Part shown: positions 8,642 to 16,903 of the stretch, piece by piece
How the letters are laid out: every line of letters starts with the position of its first letter
Numbering within the stretch: the stretch's first letter is position 1
Origin: an uncultured Bifidobacteriaceae bacterium
Lineage (GTDB): Bacteria > Actinomycetota > Actinomycetes > Actinomycetales > Bifidobacteriaceae
Length of the DNA: 64,000 bases
NCBI GenBank assembly: GCA_947253155.1
Contig: CAMXYK010000002.1
Coordinates: 1 to 64,000 of the forward strand
Reading direction: 5' to 3'
Made by a program: the position numbers and the translations under genes
The notes under the pieces: model-generated
Seen by the model: only the letters and a program-made list of their open reading frames with translations
What the model was told of the DNA's origin: nothing
The model's database searches: none

Positions 8642-9475
8642 ATGTCGTCAGTACTATTACAGCGTTATTATGAAGATATGGAACCTTTGCAACGCTGCGT
8701 AGTGCTAGCAGCAGGAGATTATTACGACCACACACGTGAACATGTGCCAGATCGCGCTTTAACTATTGCAGCTGACGGAGGCTGGGATTATGCGTGCAAA
8801 TTAGGATTGCATGTTGACGCGCTTATTGGTGACTTTGATTCAGTTAGACTTCAGCTTCCAACTGACGCGGTTATTACTCGCTTACCTGCAGAAAAAGATG
8901 ATCCTGATTTGCTTTCTGCATTAAAAGTTGGCTGGTCTAAAGGCGCTCGTGAGTTTCATATTTTCGGCGGATTAGGCGGCCGAGTTGATCACACTATTTC
9001 TAATATTCAACTTATGGTGCGGTTAGCGCGTCGCGGCGGAATTGGCTTCTTATATGGAGATGGACAAATCGTTACCGCTATTCACGATGGTTCTCTTGAT
9101 TTTCCTGCATCAACTGGCACATCTTCGCGCATAGTATCAGTTTTTTCACATACGCCTGTTTCAAATGACGTAAATGAAAGCGGTTTGAAGTATCAGCTTC
9201 AACATGCAGTTATGCACGGAGACGCAGTTCAAGGTTTAAGCAACGAGTTGCTTGATAACACGCCTGCGCATATTGATGTTCATGAGGGAACTCTTATTGT
9301 TACTTTCCCAATTAACGCTCCTTTGCCGCAAGTAAGCTGGTTTAAGAGGCCGGTTGGAGACTTGGGTAAGATTGACGCTTCTATTTCGGAAGCACTTGCA
9401 GTTCCTTTAGAAAGCGAATCAACTCCTACAGATTCAACTACTGCAGCTGCAGAATCTATGACATATAACGAGTAG
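8642..9475 (+). CDS. thiN: Thiamine diphosphokinase
   Basis: The product transfers pyrophosphate from ATP to thiamine to make thiamine diphosphate. Visible motifs are AADGGWDYA and DALIGDFDSV (nucleotide and metal binding) and FGGLGGRVDHTISNIQLM, all typical of the family. The C-terminal half carries the thiamine-binding beta region, then a Ser/Thr-rich tail. The start is uncertain: the ATG at 8642 has no clear ribosome site, and an in-frame ATG at 8678 (MEPLQRC) would place the protein start closer to the family's usual position. It is a single gene followed by a strong terminator. With the ECF S component at 21.4 kb and the thiamine-binding protein at 28.3 kb, it may belong to a thiamine-salvage set (inference). 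Confidence 0.88.
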   Translation: MSSVLLQRYYEDMEPLQRCVVLAAGDYYDHTREHVPDRALTIAADGGWDYACKLGLHVDALIGDFDSVRLQLPTDAVITRLPAEKDDPDLLSALKVGWSKGAREFHIFGGLGGRVDHTISNIQLMVRLARRGGIGFLYGDGQIVTAIHDGSLDFPASTGTSSRIVSVFSHTPVSNDVNESGLKYQLQHAVMHGDAVQGLSNELLDNTPAHIDVHEGTLIVTFPINAPLPQVSWFKRPVGDLGKIDASISEALAVPLESESTPTDSTTAAAESMTYNE

Positions 9476-9522
9476 ATATCTTATATATTATAAAAATATT
9501 TTAATAAAATAAGACTGATAAT

Positions 9523-9570
9523 AGACTGACGAGAGTTTAATAATTACGCTCGTCAGTCTTTTGTTCTTTT
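9523..9570 (+). terminator. Terminator after thiN
   Basis: Perfect 11-bp stem AGACTGACGAG / CTCGTCAGTCT followed by TTTTGTTCTTTT. It ends 48 bases past the thiN stop where the stem begins. Confidence 0.92.
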
Positions 9571-9742
9571 TAAAGCGCAATTTAACACATTACGCTATGT
9601 TACATTTCAATTCTTCGTACATACCGCACACTAAAATAAACACCGTTCATTCAATAACGATGACCACAATGCGTGAGTTTTTCATCGCGAAAATCGCGTG
9701 ACTTAAACGTTGCGCACGAGGTCTCACTCAAGGGAGAACCAC

Positions 9743-10798
9743 ATGACAGTCAAGATTGGTATTAATGGTTTCGGTCGCATTGGTCGTCTCGCATTCCGTC
9801 GTATTTTTGAGCTTCAGGCTCGCGGTGGTCAGGCCGGTGACATCGAAGTCGCAGCCATCAACGATCTGACCACTCCTTCTATGCTCGCCTACTTGCTTAA
9901 GTACGACAGCACTCATGGAACGTTCCGTCACGATGATGGAACCCCAGTTGAGGTGACTTCTACCGATGACGCAATCGTAGTAGATGGCAAGACTTACAAG
10001 GTGTACGCAGAAAAAGACGCAAACAACATTCCATGGGTTAAGAACGATGGCGTTGAATTCGTGCTCGAGTGCACCGGTTTCTACACTTCTGCAGAAAAGT
10101 CCCAGGCTCACTTGAATGCTGGCGCTAAGAAGGTTCTTATCTCCGCTCCAGCTAAGGACGAGACCACCCCAACCGTCGTATTCGGCGTAAATCACCAGAT
10201 TTTGAAGCCTTCCGACAACATCGTGTCTGCAGGTTCCTGCACCACCAACTCCATGGCCGCAATGGTTAAGTTGCTTCAGGATAACTGGGGCATCAAGTCC
10301 GGCTTCATGACCACTATTCACGCTTACACCGGCACTCAGATGATTCTTGATGGCCCACGCGGTTCCAAGCCACGCAACAACCGTTCTGCAGCTTGCAACA
10401 CTATTGAGCACTCCACCGGCGCCGCTAAGGCAATCGGTAAGGTTGTGCCAGAGGTTAACGGCAAGCTTCAGGGTCACGCACAGCGCATTCAGGTTCCAGA
10501 TGGCTCCGTTACCGAGTTGACCACTGTTCTTGAGAAGCCAGCTACTACTGAAGAGATCAACGAAGCCTTCAAGAAGGCTTTCGAAAACTGCGAGTACTTC
10601 GGCTACAATGCCGACAGCATCGTGTCTTCTGACATCATCGGCGACACCCACGGTGGCGTTTTCGATCCAACTCAGACCGATGTTAACACTGTTGACGGCG
10701 TAACTTTGGCTCGTACCGTTACCTTCTACGATAACGAGTGCGGCTTCACCGCTAACATGATTCGCACCCTTCTTTACTTCGCTGAAATCTCTGAGTGA
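9743..10798 (+). CDS. gap: Glyceraldehyde-3-phosphate dehydrogenase, type I
   Basis: The enzyme oxidises glyceraldehyde 3-phosphate to 1,3-bisphosphoglycerate with NAD+, in the lower half of the bifid shunt and glycolysis. The N-terminus is the Rossmann motif [12 protein letters not shown]. The active-site Cys lies in [11 protein letters not shown], and NECGFTANM marks the C-terminal NAD site. The start is set at the ATG at 9743, which has AAGGGAGAA upstream; the open frame extends further 5' without homology. The codon use is more GC-biased at third positions than in its neighbours, as expected of a highly expressed gene. Single-gene unit with its own terminator. Confidence 0.98.
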   Translation: MTVKIGINGFGRIGRLAFRRIFELQARGGQAGDIEVAAINDLTTPSMLAYLLKYDSTHGTFRHDDGTPVEVTSTDDAIVVDGKTYKVYAEKDANNIPWVKNDGVEFVLECTGFYTSAEKSQAHLNAGAKKVLISAPAKDETTPTVVFGVNHQILKPSDNIVSAGSCTTNSMAAMVKLLQDNWGIKSGFMTTIHAYTGTQMILDGPRGSKPRNNRSAACNTIEHSTGAAKAIGKVVPEVNGKLQGHAQRIQVPDGSVTELTTVLEKPATTEEINEAFKKAFENCEYFGYNADSIVSSDIIGDTHGGVFDPTQTDVNTVDGVTLARTVTFYDNECGFTANMIRTLLYFAEISE

Positions 10799-10844
10799 TT
10801 TCGCTCAAGTAAAAATCAGAATAATCTGATTTCGTAAGGTTATT

Positions 10845-10890
10845 AAACCCCTTGTGTGCTTTCTAAGCTCCACAAGGGGTTTATTTTTTA
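10845..10890 (+). terminator. Terminator after gap
   Basis: 12-bp stem AAACCCCTTGTG / CACAAGGGGTTT, 15-base loop, followed by a T-rich tract (ATTTTTTA). Confidence 0.93.
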
Positions 10891-10975
10891 GATTTTTATG
10901 TATTAAGTCAACAGTTGGTATAGCATATCATGTAATACAAATTGCTATTAAGTACGCACAGTAAGGGGAAACGCA

Positions 10976-11476
10976 ATGAGTAAGAAACATGCAGAAACCG
11001 GAAAAGCAACTCCTGCTATTGCTCAATTAGAAGAAGCAGGCATTAATTTTAGAATTGCGCAATACGAGCATGATGCGGATCATATGGATGATGGTTACGG
11101 AGTTGAAGCTGCTGAAAAACTCGGCGTAAGTGCAGCTCAAGTATGCAAAACACTTATGGTTGATACTGGCGAAAAGCGAGTAGTTGGTATTGTTCCTGTG
11201 AATGGAAGACTTAATATGAAAGCAATTGCTGCAGCTGTTGGAGCAAAGAAAGCTAGCATGACAAGCCCAGAAGTTGCGCAACGCGAAAGCGGATACGTGG
11301 TTGGCGGAATTTCTCCATTCGGCCAAAAAACGAAACACGAAACCGTGCTTGACAGTAGCGTAATGCAATTTGATGAGATTCTTGTTTCTGGAGGAAAGCG
11401 CGGCTTGGACGTGGTTCTTAATCCTCAAGACATCGTAACATTGTTAAGTGCAACAGTTGCAGATATTGCAGCATAA
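10976..11476 (+). CDS. ybaK: Cys-tRNA(Pro)/Cys-tRNA(Cys) deacylase of the YbaK/EbsC family
   Basis: A trans-editing hydrolase that removes mischarged aminoacyl groups from tRNA. The 166-residue length and motifs fit the family: AAEKLGVSAAQVCKTLMV, the lysine-bearing AAAVGAKKASM and the loop GGISPFGQK. AAGGGGAAACGC precedes the ATG. It stands alone between gap and the bL37 gene. The subfamily (YbaK against EbsC) is a general assignment. Confidence 0.9.
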   Translation: MSKKHAETGKATPAIAQLEEAGINFRIAQYEHDADHMDDGYGVEAAEKLGVSAAQVCKTLMVDTGEKRVVGIVPVNGRLNMKAIAAAVGAKKASMTSPEVAQRESGYVVGGISPFGQKTKHETVLDSSVMQFDEILVSGGKRGLDVVLNPQDIVTLLSATVADIAA

Positions 11477-11585
11477 GTTTGCTACAACTAGATTTAAGCA
11501 CATATGCTAAGCGCAAAATAGTTAACGTCTTGGCAACGTGCGATAATCCCTAAGGTTGTTAATTAATCGTTAAGGAGTACCAATT

Positions 11586-11660
11586 ATGGGTATGCGTGGC
11601 CGCAAGCGCAAAGCGCGTCGTAAAAAAGCAGCAAATCACGGCAAAAGGCCAAATGCTTAA
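11586..11660 (+). CDS. 50S ribosomal protein bL37 (24 residues)
   Basis: A 24-codon reading frame that begins MGMRGRKRKARRKKAANHG and ends KRPNA. The lysine/arginine-rich body and the ANHGKRPNA end match the tiny actinobacterial large-subunit protein bL37, which lies in the 23S rRNA. A perfect ribosome site (TAAGGAG) precedes the ATG by seven to eight bases, and a strong terminator follows. In many actinobacteria this gene sits beside an ECF sigma factor and its anti-sigma factor. Here the sigma gene is the convergent neighbour. Easily missed by gene callers because of its size. Confidence 0.9.
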   Translation: MGMRGRKRKARRKKAANHGKRPNA

Positions 11661-11687
11661 GCTGTAATTTTTGCTTATAAATACTAT

Positions 11688-11716
11688 AAAGCCCGCTTTT
11701 ACGCGGGCTTTTTTCG
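11688..11716 (+). terminator. Terminator after the bL37 gene, probably bidirectional
   Basis: Stem AAAGCCCGC / GCGGGCTTT around TTTTAC, with six T on the plus strand. It lies between two convergent genes, so it may serve both. Confidence 0.9.
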
Positions 11717-11746
11717 TTTTTCGTTTTTCGTTTTTCGTTTTTCGTT
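11710..11746. repeat. Heptanucleotide array (TTTTTCG) next to the sigma-factor stop codon
   Basis: Five near-perfect copies of TTTTTCG run from the terminator T-tract to the base before the sigma-factor stop codon. As seven is not a multiple of three, unit loss or gain that reached the coding end would alter the C-terminus. No function is known to me. Confidence 0.85.
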
Positions 11747-12454
11747 TTATAAATCAGAATCTGCATAATCAGCAAGCTCTCGCTTTAATTGCGTTCTCGC
11801 GCGATTTAGCCTACTCATAACAGTTCCAATCTTCACTCCCTCCTCTTTTGCAATCTGCTTATAAGATTTTCCGTTAATAGCAGCTTCAATAAAAACTTTT
11901 CTACGCTCAGGAGGCAAAGTGCGCAAAGCAGCCATAATTTCTTTAGGTGCGAACCCTTCAAAATACTCTTGTTCTGCAGAAAGCAGCCCGCTTGACGAAT
12001 GATTAGAAGCTTCGTAAATATCCCAATCGTCATATTCGCCAGTTGCATCATTCGCACGCTTCGGGCGCCGCTTTTCTTTAGCATATTGGTTAAAATACAA
12101 ATTGCGCTCAATCCTATTAATCCAAGCTGCAAAATTTGTGCCAGGCTGGAAAGTTGAAAAAGATTTTAGCGCACGCTCGAAAGTATCTTGAACTAAATCT
12201 TGAGCATCCTGAGCATTATTGGTTAATCGCATAGCTTGAGTGTATAAAGAATCAACGCAAGGAGTAACAAGCTGCTCAAACTGATCATGTTTTTTCTTAA
12301 CAAGCGCACACTGCTTAGGTTTTATTAAACGAGGGTTAGTAAAGTAAGCAGAATTAGCTTTTGCATGCTGAATATTATTATTCGGTGTTTTAACACTTTT
12401 TACATTCGCGTTTTTCGCGTTTTTAACATTCGCAACTTGGCTTTGCTCACTCAT
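11747..12454 (-). CDS. ECF-type RNA polymerase sigma factor (SigE/SigH/SigR group)
   Basis: Group 4 sigma factor. Region 2 (QAMRLTNNAQDAQDLVQDTF ... FAAWINRIERNLYFN) and region 4 (LPPERRKVFIEAAINGKSYKQIA ... SRLNRARTQLKREL) are both clear. The sequence resembles the SigH/SigR oxidative-stress group, whose members normally precede an anti-sigma gene (rsrA type). No such gene follows here: the bL37 gene lies convergent right after the stop. The N-terminus is a low-complexity stretch of Asn, Val, Lys and Ala. I set the start at MSEQSQ (ATG 12454); a GTG at 12481 would add nine residues, and neither has a strong ribosome site. Confidence 0.88.
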   Translation of the reverse strand: MSEQSQVANVKNAKNANVKSVKTPNNNIQHAKANSAYFTNPRLIKPKQCALVKKKHDQFEQLVTPCVDSLYTQAMRLTNNAQDAQDLVQDTFERALKSFSTFQPGTNFAAWINRIERNLYFNQYAKEKRRPKRANDATGEYDDWDIYEASNHSSSGLLSAEQEYFEGFAPKEIMAALRTLPPERRKVFIEAAINGKSYKQIAKEEGVKIGTVMSRLNRARTQLKRELADYADSDL

Positions 12455-12554
12455 ACTGTAATAATACTTTTTACTTTGCACATAGCTTTAAAAATATCTT
12501 CACGAATCGCTTCGCATTCCCCCGCGCGCCATAACGAGCCATTGCGATAATATT

Positions 12555-13340
12555 GTGACTATGCCAACGAATATTCAAGAATTGTTAGATGCTTTAAATT
12601 TAGCGCCATTCCAAGAGGAAAGCACTCCCCTTTCAAAATCATGGCTGCTTGGTTTCGACACTGAAACAACCGGAGCAAATATTGGTAAAGATGCAATAGC
12701 GTCCGCAACTTTGGTTTTAAGAAACCCTTCTTTGGGGCACGAAGGCGATGCTGTTTCTACATGGCTTATTAACCCTCATAAGCCCATGAATCCTAAAGCA
12801 AGTGAAGTAAATGGTTTCACAGATGAATACCTTCAGGAGCACGGCGGAGAGCCTGTAGAAGAGCTTGAATCACTTGCGCAAGCAGTTAGCTTAGCTCAAG
12901 AAAAAAATATCCCACTGTTGGCTTATAACGCTCCGTTTGACGTTGCTATGCTTCGTCATGATTTGAATCGTTGGCAGCTAAAATCTTTAAGCCAGCGCCA
13001 AACTTGCAGCATAAGCACTCTTACAGAGAACGATGTTCTTACGGTAGATCCGCTGGTTATTGATCGCGCTGTTTCTATAAGACCTGGAAAGCGCACACTA
13101 ACTCTTACTTCTCAATTCTATGGAGTTAAGCCAATCGGCGATTTCCACGACGCAACTGCAGATACTGTAGCAGCTCTTGATTTAGTCGCTCCTATGTGCA
13201 ACGCATACGAGCAAATTGAAAACATGACATTAAGCAACTTGATGAGCTGGCAGCGAGAAGCTTATATTCGTTGGCGAGATAGTTTTAACAAGTGGCTTGA
13301 GTCTCATGGTCGCAATCCGATTCGCGGAACGTGGCTATAA
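12555..13340 (+). CDS. DnaQ-like 3'-5' exonuclease (DEDDh)
   Basis: A DEDDh exonuclease-fold protein. Exo I is FDTETTGANIG (about residue 34), Exo II is NAPFDVAMLRHDL (about residue 123) and Exo III is FHDATADTVAALDL with the His of the DEDDh type. The 261 residues contain only the nuclease domain plus a short C-terminal tail, so it resembles stand-alone DNA polymerase III epsilon-like exonucleases of actinobacteria. The real substrate is unknown. The start is GTG 12555 or ATG 12561; no ribosome site is visible, so a short or absent leader is possible. It faces away from the sigma-factor gene. Confidence 0.85.
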   Translation: MTMPTNIQELLDALNLAPFQEESTPLSKSWLLGFDTETTGANIGKDAIASATLVLRNPSLGHEGDAVSTWLINPHKPMNPKASEVNGFTDEYLQEHGGEPVEELESLAQAVSLAQEKNIPLLAYNAPFDVAMLRHDLNRWQLKSLSQRQTCSISTLTENDVLTVDPLVIDRAVSIRPGKRTLTLTSQFYGVKPIGDFHDATADTVAALDLVAPMCNAYEQIENMTLSNLMSWQREAYIRWRDSFNKWLESHGRNPIRGTWL

Positions 13341-13417
13341 ACTTGTTTTATAAAAGTTTTGTTTTAAAGTTACGATTTCAAATAATTAAGTACAATATTT
13401 TCTAAAAGAAGCAGGAT

Positions 13418-15187
13418 ATGACTATTAACAATACGTTGTCGCTAGAAAGCGCAAGTAAACTTTTGCAACAGTACGGTTTGTTGCGCGAAATGATTCAATA
13501 TTGCAAAAATGAAGATTCTGATGCAAATCACGAAAAAAATAATGACTCTACTCATTCTAAAAATGAAATATGGTCTTTAAATCCGTATTATTTCGCCAAT
13601 ATTGATGCAAACGAGTACTTTACTCACGCAACTTACGATACTCGCGATATTAAGCCTGGAACTCTGCTTTTTATTAAGGGCAATTTTAAGCCTGAATATC
13701 TTTTAAATGCAGATAGCAAAGGTCTTAGCGCATATGTTGCTGAGCAAAGTTACGCTGAGTACACAAATGCTGTTGGCTTAATTGTTAATGACGTGAGAAA
13801 AGCAATGAGCGTACTTTCTGCAGCATTCTTTGGAAATCCTGAAGACAAACTCACAGTGGTTGGAATTACTGGAACCAAAGGTAAAACAACTACCGCATAC
13901 TTTACTCACGCTATTCTAAACGCACATTCTCACGGAAAAGCAGCATTATTCTCATCTGTAGATAACTGCTTAGACGGAGTAAATTACGTTGAGTCAGATT
14001 TAACAACTCCTGAAAGTTTCGACGCTTTTAAAATGATGCGCGAAGCTGTAGATAACGGCATGAAATACCTTGTTATGGAAGTTTCTTCACAAGCTTATAA
14101 GGTAAATCGCGTATACGGGCTTAAGTTTGATGTTGGCGCATTTTTAAATATTAGTCCGGATCATATTAGCCCTATTGAGCACCCAACTTTTGAAGATTAC
14201 TTGTATTGCAAACGTCAAATTATTGCAAATACTAAGCGATTGGTATTAAATGCGGATGCAGATCACGCAGATCTTTTAATGCAAGATGCTGAACGTAACA
14301 ATGTTCCTGTAACAACTTTTGCAAGAATACAAAGAGACGAAATAGAAAACAGCACTTGCGAAATTAAAAATAGTGACGATTTAGAAAATAATCGCGTAGA
14401 TTCTTGCAAATATGTTAATGACGAAGACTACGCGGAGCTACTTAAGCCTGACTACATTGCAATGCCTGTAGAAAATAGTGACTCACATTGCATTGCTATT
14501 AGAGATGCGCAGGAAGACAGCGACGAGGAAGACACGCATTACTTGCCTGTTGACGAATTTTCGCTTGCAATTGCTGGAGATTTTAATTACGAAAATGCTC
14601 TCGCAGCAATCGCAATTGCGTCAAATCTGGGAATCAAAGAAAACGATTTAGAAGCATTACATGCTTTAGAAAACGTTAAAATTCCTGGACGCATGGAAGT
14701 TTCTAAAGATGCAGAATCGAATACGATTGCAATCGTTGATTATGCGCATAATTTTATTTCAGTTAAATCTTTACTAGATTTCGTTGATGAAAAATATGGT
14801 AAAGAAAATCCTAGAATTACGCTAGTAACAGGATCAGCAGGAAATAAAGCTTACGACCGCCGTAAGGAAATTGTTGAAGCTGCGCAAGATAGAATCGACC
14901 AATTCATTTTCACTATTGAGGATACGAATACTGAAGATGAAATGGATATTTGCAAAGATATGCGAGGCTACATAACTAACGAAAATGTCAAATCGCATAT
15001 TATTGTAGACCGACCAGATGCAGTGGAATACAGCATTGACGACGCTAGAAAGAGCTTCAATAAAGACGGAAAATTCAACATTATTCTTATTATTGGAAAA
15101 GGCGACGAACGTTGGATAAAGCGCGAAAATAAGCATGTTCCTTACGAAGGCGATTCCGCAATAGTAAAACGTATTTTTGAAAACTAA
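13418..15187 (+). CDS. MurE-type UDP-MurNAc-tripeptide ligase (probably lysine-adding)
   Basis: A Mur ligase that should add the third stem-peptide residue to UDP-MurNAc-Ala-Glu in the cytoplasm. The ATP loop GITGTKGKTTT lies near residue 149. A central domain with VMEVSSQAY and NISPDHISPIEHP follows, and then the C-terminal ligase domain (DYAHNFISVKSLLDF). The GTKGKTT loop is the type I know from lysine-adding MurE of streptococci. At the position of the diaminopimelate motif DNPR the sequence reads EDTNTED, so a meso-DAP substrate is unlikely. An acidic insertion of roughly 60 residues lies around residues 305-370. Convergent with an ATP-grasp ligase gene. Confidence 0.85.
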   Translation: MTINNTLSLESASKLLQQYGLLREMIQYCKNEDSDANHEKNNDSTHSKNEIWSLNPYYFANIDANEYFTHATYDTRDIKPGTLLFIKGNFKPEYLLNADSKGLSAYVAEQSYAEYTNAVGLIVNDVRKAMSVLSAAFFGNPEDKLTVVGITGTKGKTTTAYFTHAILNAHSHGKAALFSSVDNCLDGVNYVESDLTTPESFDAFKMMREAVDNGMKYLVMEVSSQAYKVNRVYGLKFDVGAFLNISPDHISPIEHPTFEDYLYCKRQIIANTKRLVLNADADHADLLMQDAERNNVPVTTFARIQRDEIENSTCEIKNSDDLENNRVDSCKYVNDEDYAELLKPDYIAMPVENSDSHCIAIRDAQEDSDEEDTHYLPVDEFSLAIAGDFNYENALAAIAIASNLGIKENDLEALHALENVKIPGRMEVSKDAESNTIAIVDYAHNFISVKSLLDFVDEKYGKENPRITLVTGSAGNKAYDRRKEIVEAAQDRIDQFIFTIEDTNTEDEMDICKDMRGYITNENVKSHIIVDRPDAVEYSIDDARKSFNKDGKFNIILIIGKGDERWIKRENKHVPYEGDSAIVKRIFEN

Positions 15188-15246
15188 GAAAAAACTAAAG
15201 AAACTAAAAAAGCTAAGAAAACTAACTTAGCTGTAAAACTAATTAA

Positions 15247-15292
15247 AATAATCCTTCTCACGCTTTTTAAAAATAACGTGGGAAGGATTATT
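15247..15292. terminator. Bidirectional terminator between the Mur ligase and ATP-grasp genes
   Basis: A 16-base near-perfect inverted repeat AATAATCCTTCTCACG / CGTGGGAAGGATTATT with T-rich ends on both strands. It sits between two convergent stop codons. Confidence 0.9.
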
Positions 15293-15356
15293 TATAAGTT
15301 AACTAATTCATTTATAAAACAACTATATTTTGCATAAAATGTGAAATTTTACAAAA

Positions 15357-16778
15357 CTATTCATCGCATAAAAATGAAGTGTCTAAACTTTTTTGCAACT
15401 CTTCAACATGCTTTTTATAAGGATAATCGCAATGGAATTTACGCCAATAATTAGCATGAGCTAAATGCACATAAAGCCAACGCTTAAAGCTTCGAACAGT
15501 GAAATCATATTCATACGAATAATCAAGAGGGTTGAAAATTGCGCGCTTTGAAGCGAGTTGTTTAATTTTGTTTTTCAAATTATTATCGCAATATCGCACA
15601 GCAAGCCTATAGGATAATACAGAATAGCATACGCGAGATTTAATATACTCAGTTTCTGAAGAAACATGTTTTACAAGATCATTAACTAAGTATCGCATAG
15701 GATTTGAGCCTGCTGCTGTATTGTAATAAAGATTTCTTCCAATACGAGGATTAACTTCAAAACAGTACGGTTTATTTGTGCGAGCGTCTACTTTGAAATC
15801 AAAATTGGCAAAGCCAAACCAAGAAACACCTTCAAGAAAAGCCTTAACTTGCTCATAAATTTCAGGGTAACGCTCAGTTAGCATAATTGTTGGATTACCT
15901 AAAGCAGTTGGCACATGATCTTCCAAAATTACGTGCGCAGAGCCTAAATACTTAACGTTATGATTCGAATCAACATACGCAGTTACAGAAAGATTATAAG
16001 TGTCATTTCCTTCAACACGAGGCTGAACAACAAATTCGCCAATATTAGCGTATTCTGAAACATGCGGTGTTAAATATTCGTGCAACTCACTAATTATGCT
16101 ACGCAATTCATTACTATTGCGAGCACAATACACTTTAGCTTTTCCAGGCCAATGAAGTTTTTCATATCCAGCGCTCATAGCAGTTTTAACAATAAGCGGA
16201 TACGAAAAATCATAAGCACTACCGCTACTATTTTTTACAAGATTTTCTATATTACTTAAAGCTTCATTCGGATTATTGCATACGTTAATTTCTAAAGTAT
16301 TAGGCACGCATAAACCATACTGTTTAGCAAGCTTTGGAAAAGCTCTCTTATCTGATGTTTGATTTAGTAAATCAAGAGATGGGAAAGCAAAAGTGTAGTA
16401 TTCGTGCAACTTTTGTGCGTTGGAAACAATTTCACGAACGTACGTATCTCCATTTGCAACTAAAAGTAAAGTTTTAGAAGAATACTTTTTCTTCAATTCC
16501 AAAGCAACTTGCTCTAATTTGCTTACTAAAGGCGTTAAAGCATCATAAAGACTTACACAAATAATTTTTGAGTGACTAATAGGACCTAAAACTTGCGTAG
16601 TAACAACAATAGAAGGAATATTATATTCTTCATGGAAAGATCTAGCTAAAGCGTATACGCCTATGTCTGCACCAACGATAACAGGTATGAAATCAGATTT
16701 GCTGAAATCTAAAGACGCGTTAAAACTCAAAGAGCAATCTTTAGACTGCACATCTTTAGACTTATTACACTTAAGCAT
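15357..16778 (-). CDS. ATP-grasp carboxylate-amine ligase, possibly a D-aspartate ligase for the peptidoglycan cross-bridge
   Basis: The 473-residue protein has an ATP-grasp fold: a lysine-bearing strand (PLIVKTAMSAGYEK), the strand EFVVQPRVEGNDTYN, and the metal-binding end YCFEVNPRIGRNLYYNT. The N-terminal preATP-grasp region (PVIVGADIGVYALARSFHE) resembles the D-aspartate ligase (AslFm-like) group that attaches D-Asp to the stem-peptide lysine. Its convergent neighbour is the MurE-type ligase, which favours a role in wall precursor synthesis. The substrate cannot be read from the sequence: it could be another amino acid or a different carboxylate. Confidence 0.75.
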   Translation of the reverse strand: MLKCNKSKDVQSKDCSLSFNASLDFSKSDFIPVIVGADIGVYALARSFHEEYNIPSIVVTTQVLGPISHSKIICVSLYDALTPLVSKLEQVALELKKKYSSKTLLLVANGDTYVREIVSNAQKLHEYYTFAFPSLDLLNQTSDKRAFPKLAKQYGLCVPNTLEINVCNNPNEALSNIENLVKNSSGSAYDFSYPLIVKTAMSAGYEKLHWPGKAKVYCARNSNELRSIISELHEYLTPHVSEYANIGEFVVQPRVEGNDTYNLSVTAYVDSNHNVKYLGSAHVILEDHVPTALGNPTIMLTERYPEIYEQVKAFLEGVSWFGFANFDFKVDARTNKPYCFEVNPRIGRNLYYNTAAGSNPMRYLVNDLVKHVSSETEYIKSRVCYSVLSYRLAVRYCDNNLKNKIKQLASKRAIFNPLDYSYEYDFTVRSFKRWLYVHLAHANYWRKFHCDYPYKKHVEELQKSLDTSFLCDE

Positions 16779-16903
16779 ATGTTATCCAATCTTTTAAACG
16801 GCACTAATAATTATACCATTTATGCAATTTATACAATTTTTCGCAATTTATATGATTTGCGCAGTTTATGCGATTTGCATGGTTCGCAAAATTGCACTAC
16901 TTA

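Noticed and set aside
9728..10651. A 307-codon frame antisense to gap
   Set aside because: Fully inside the highly conserved gap gene; it is a by-product of its codon bias.
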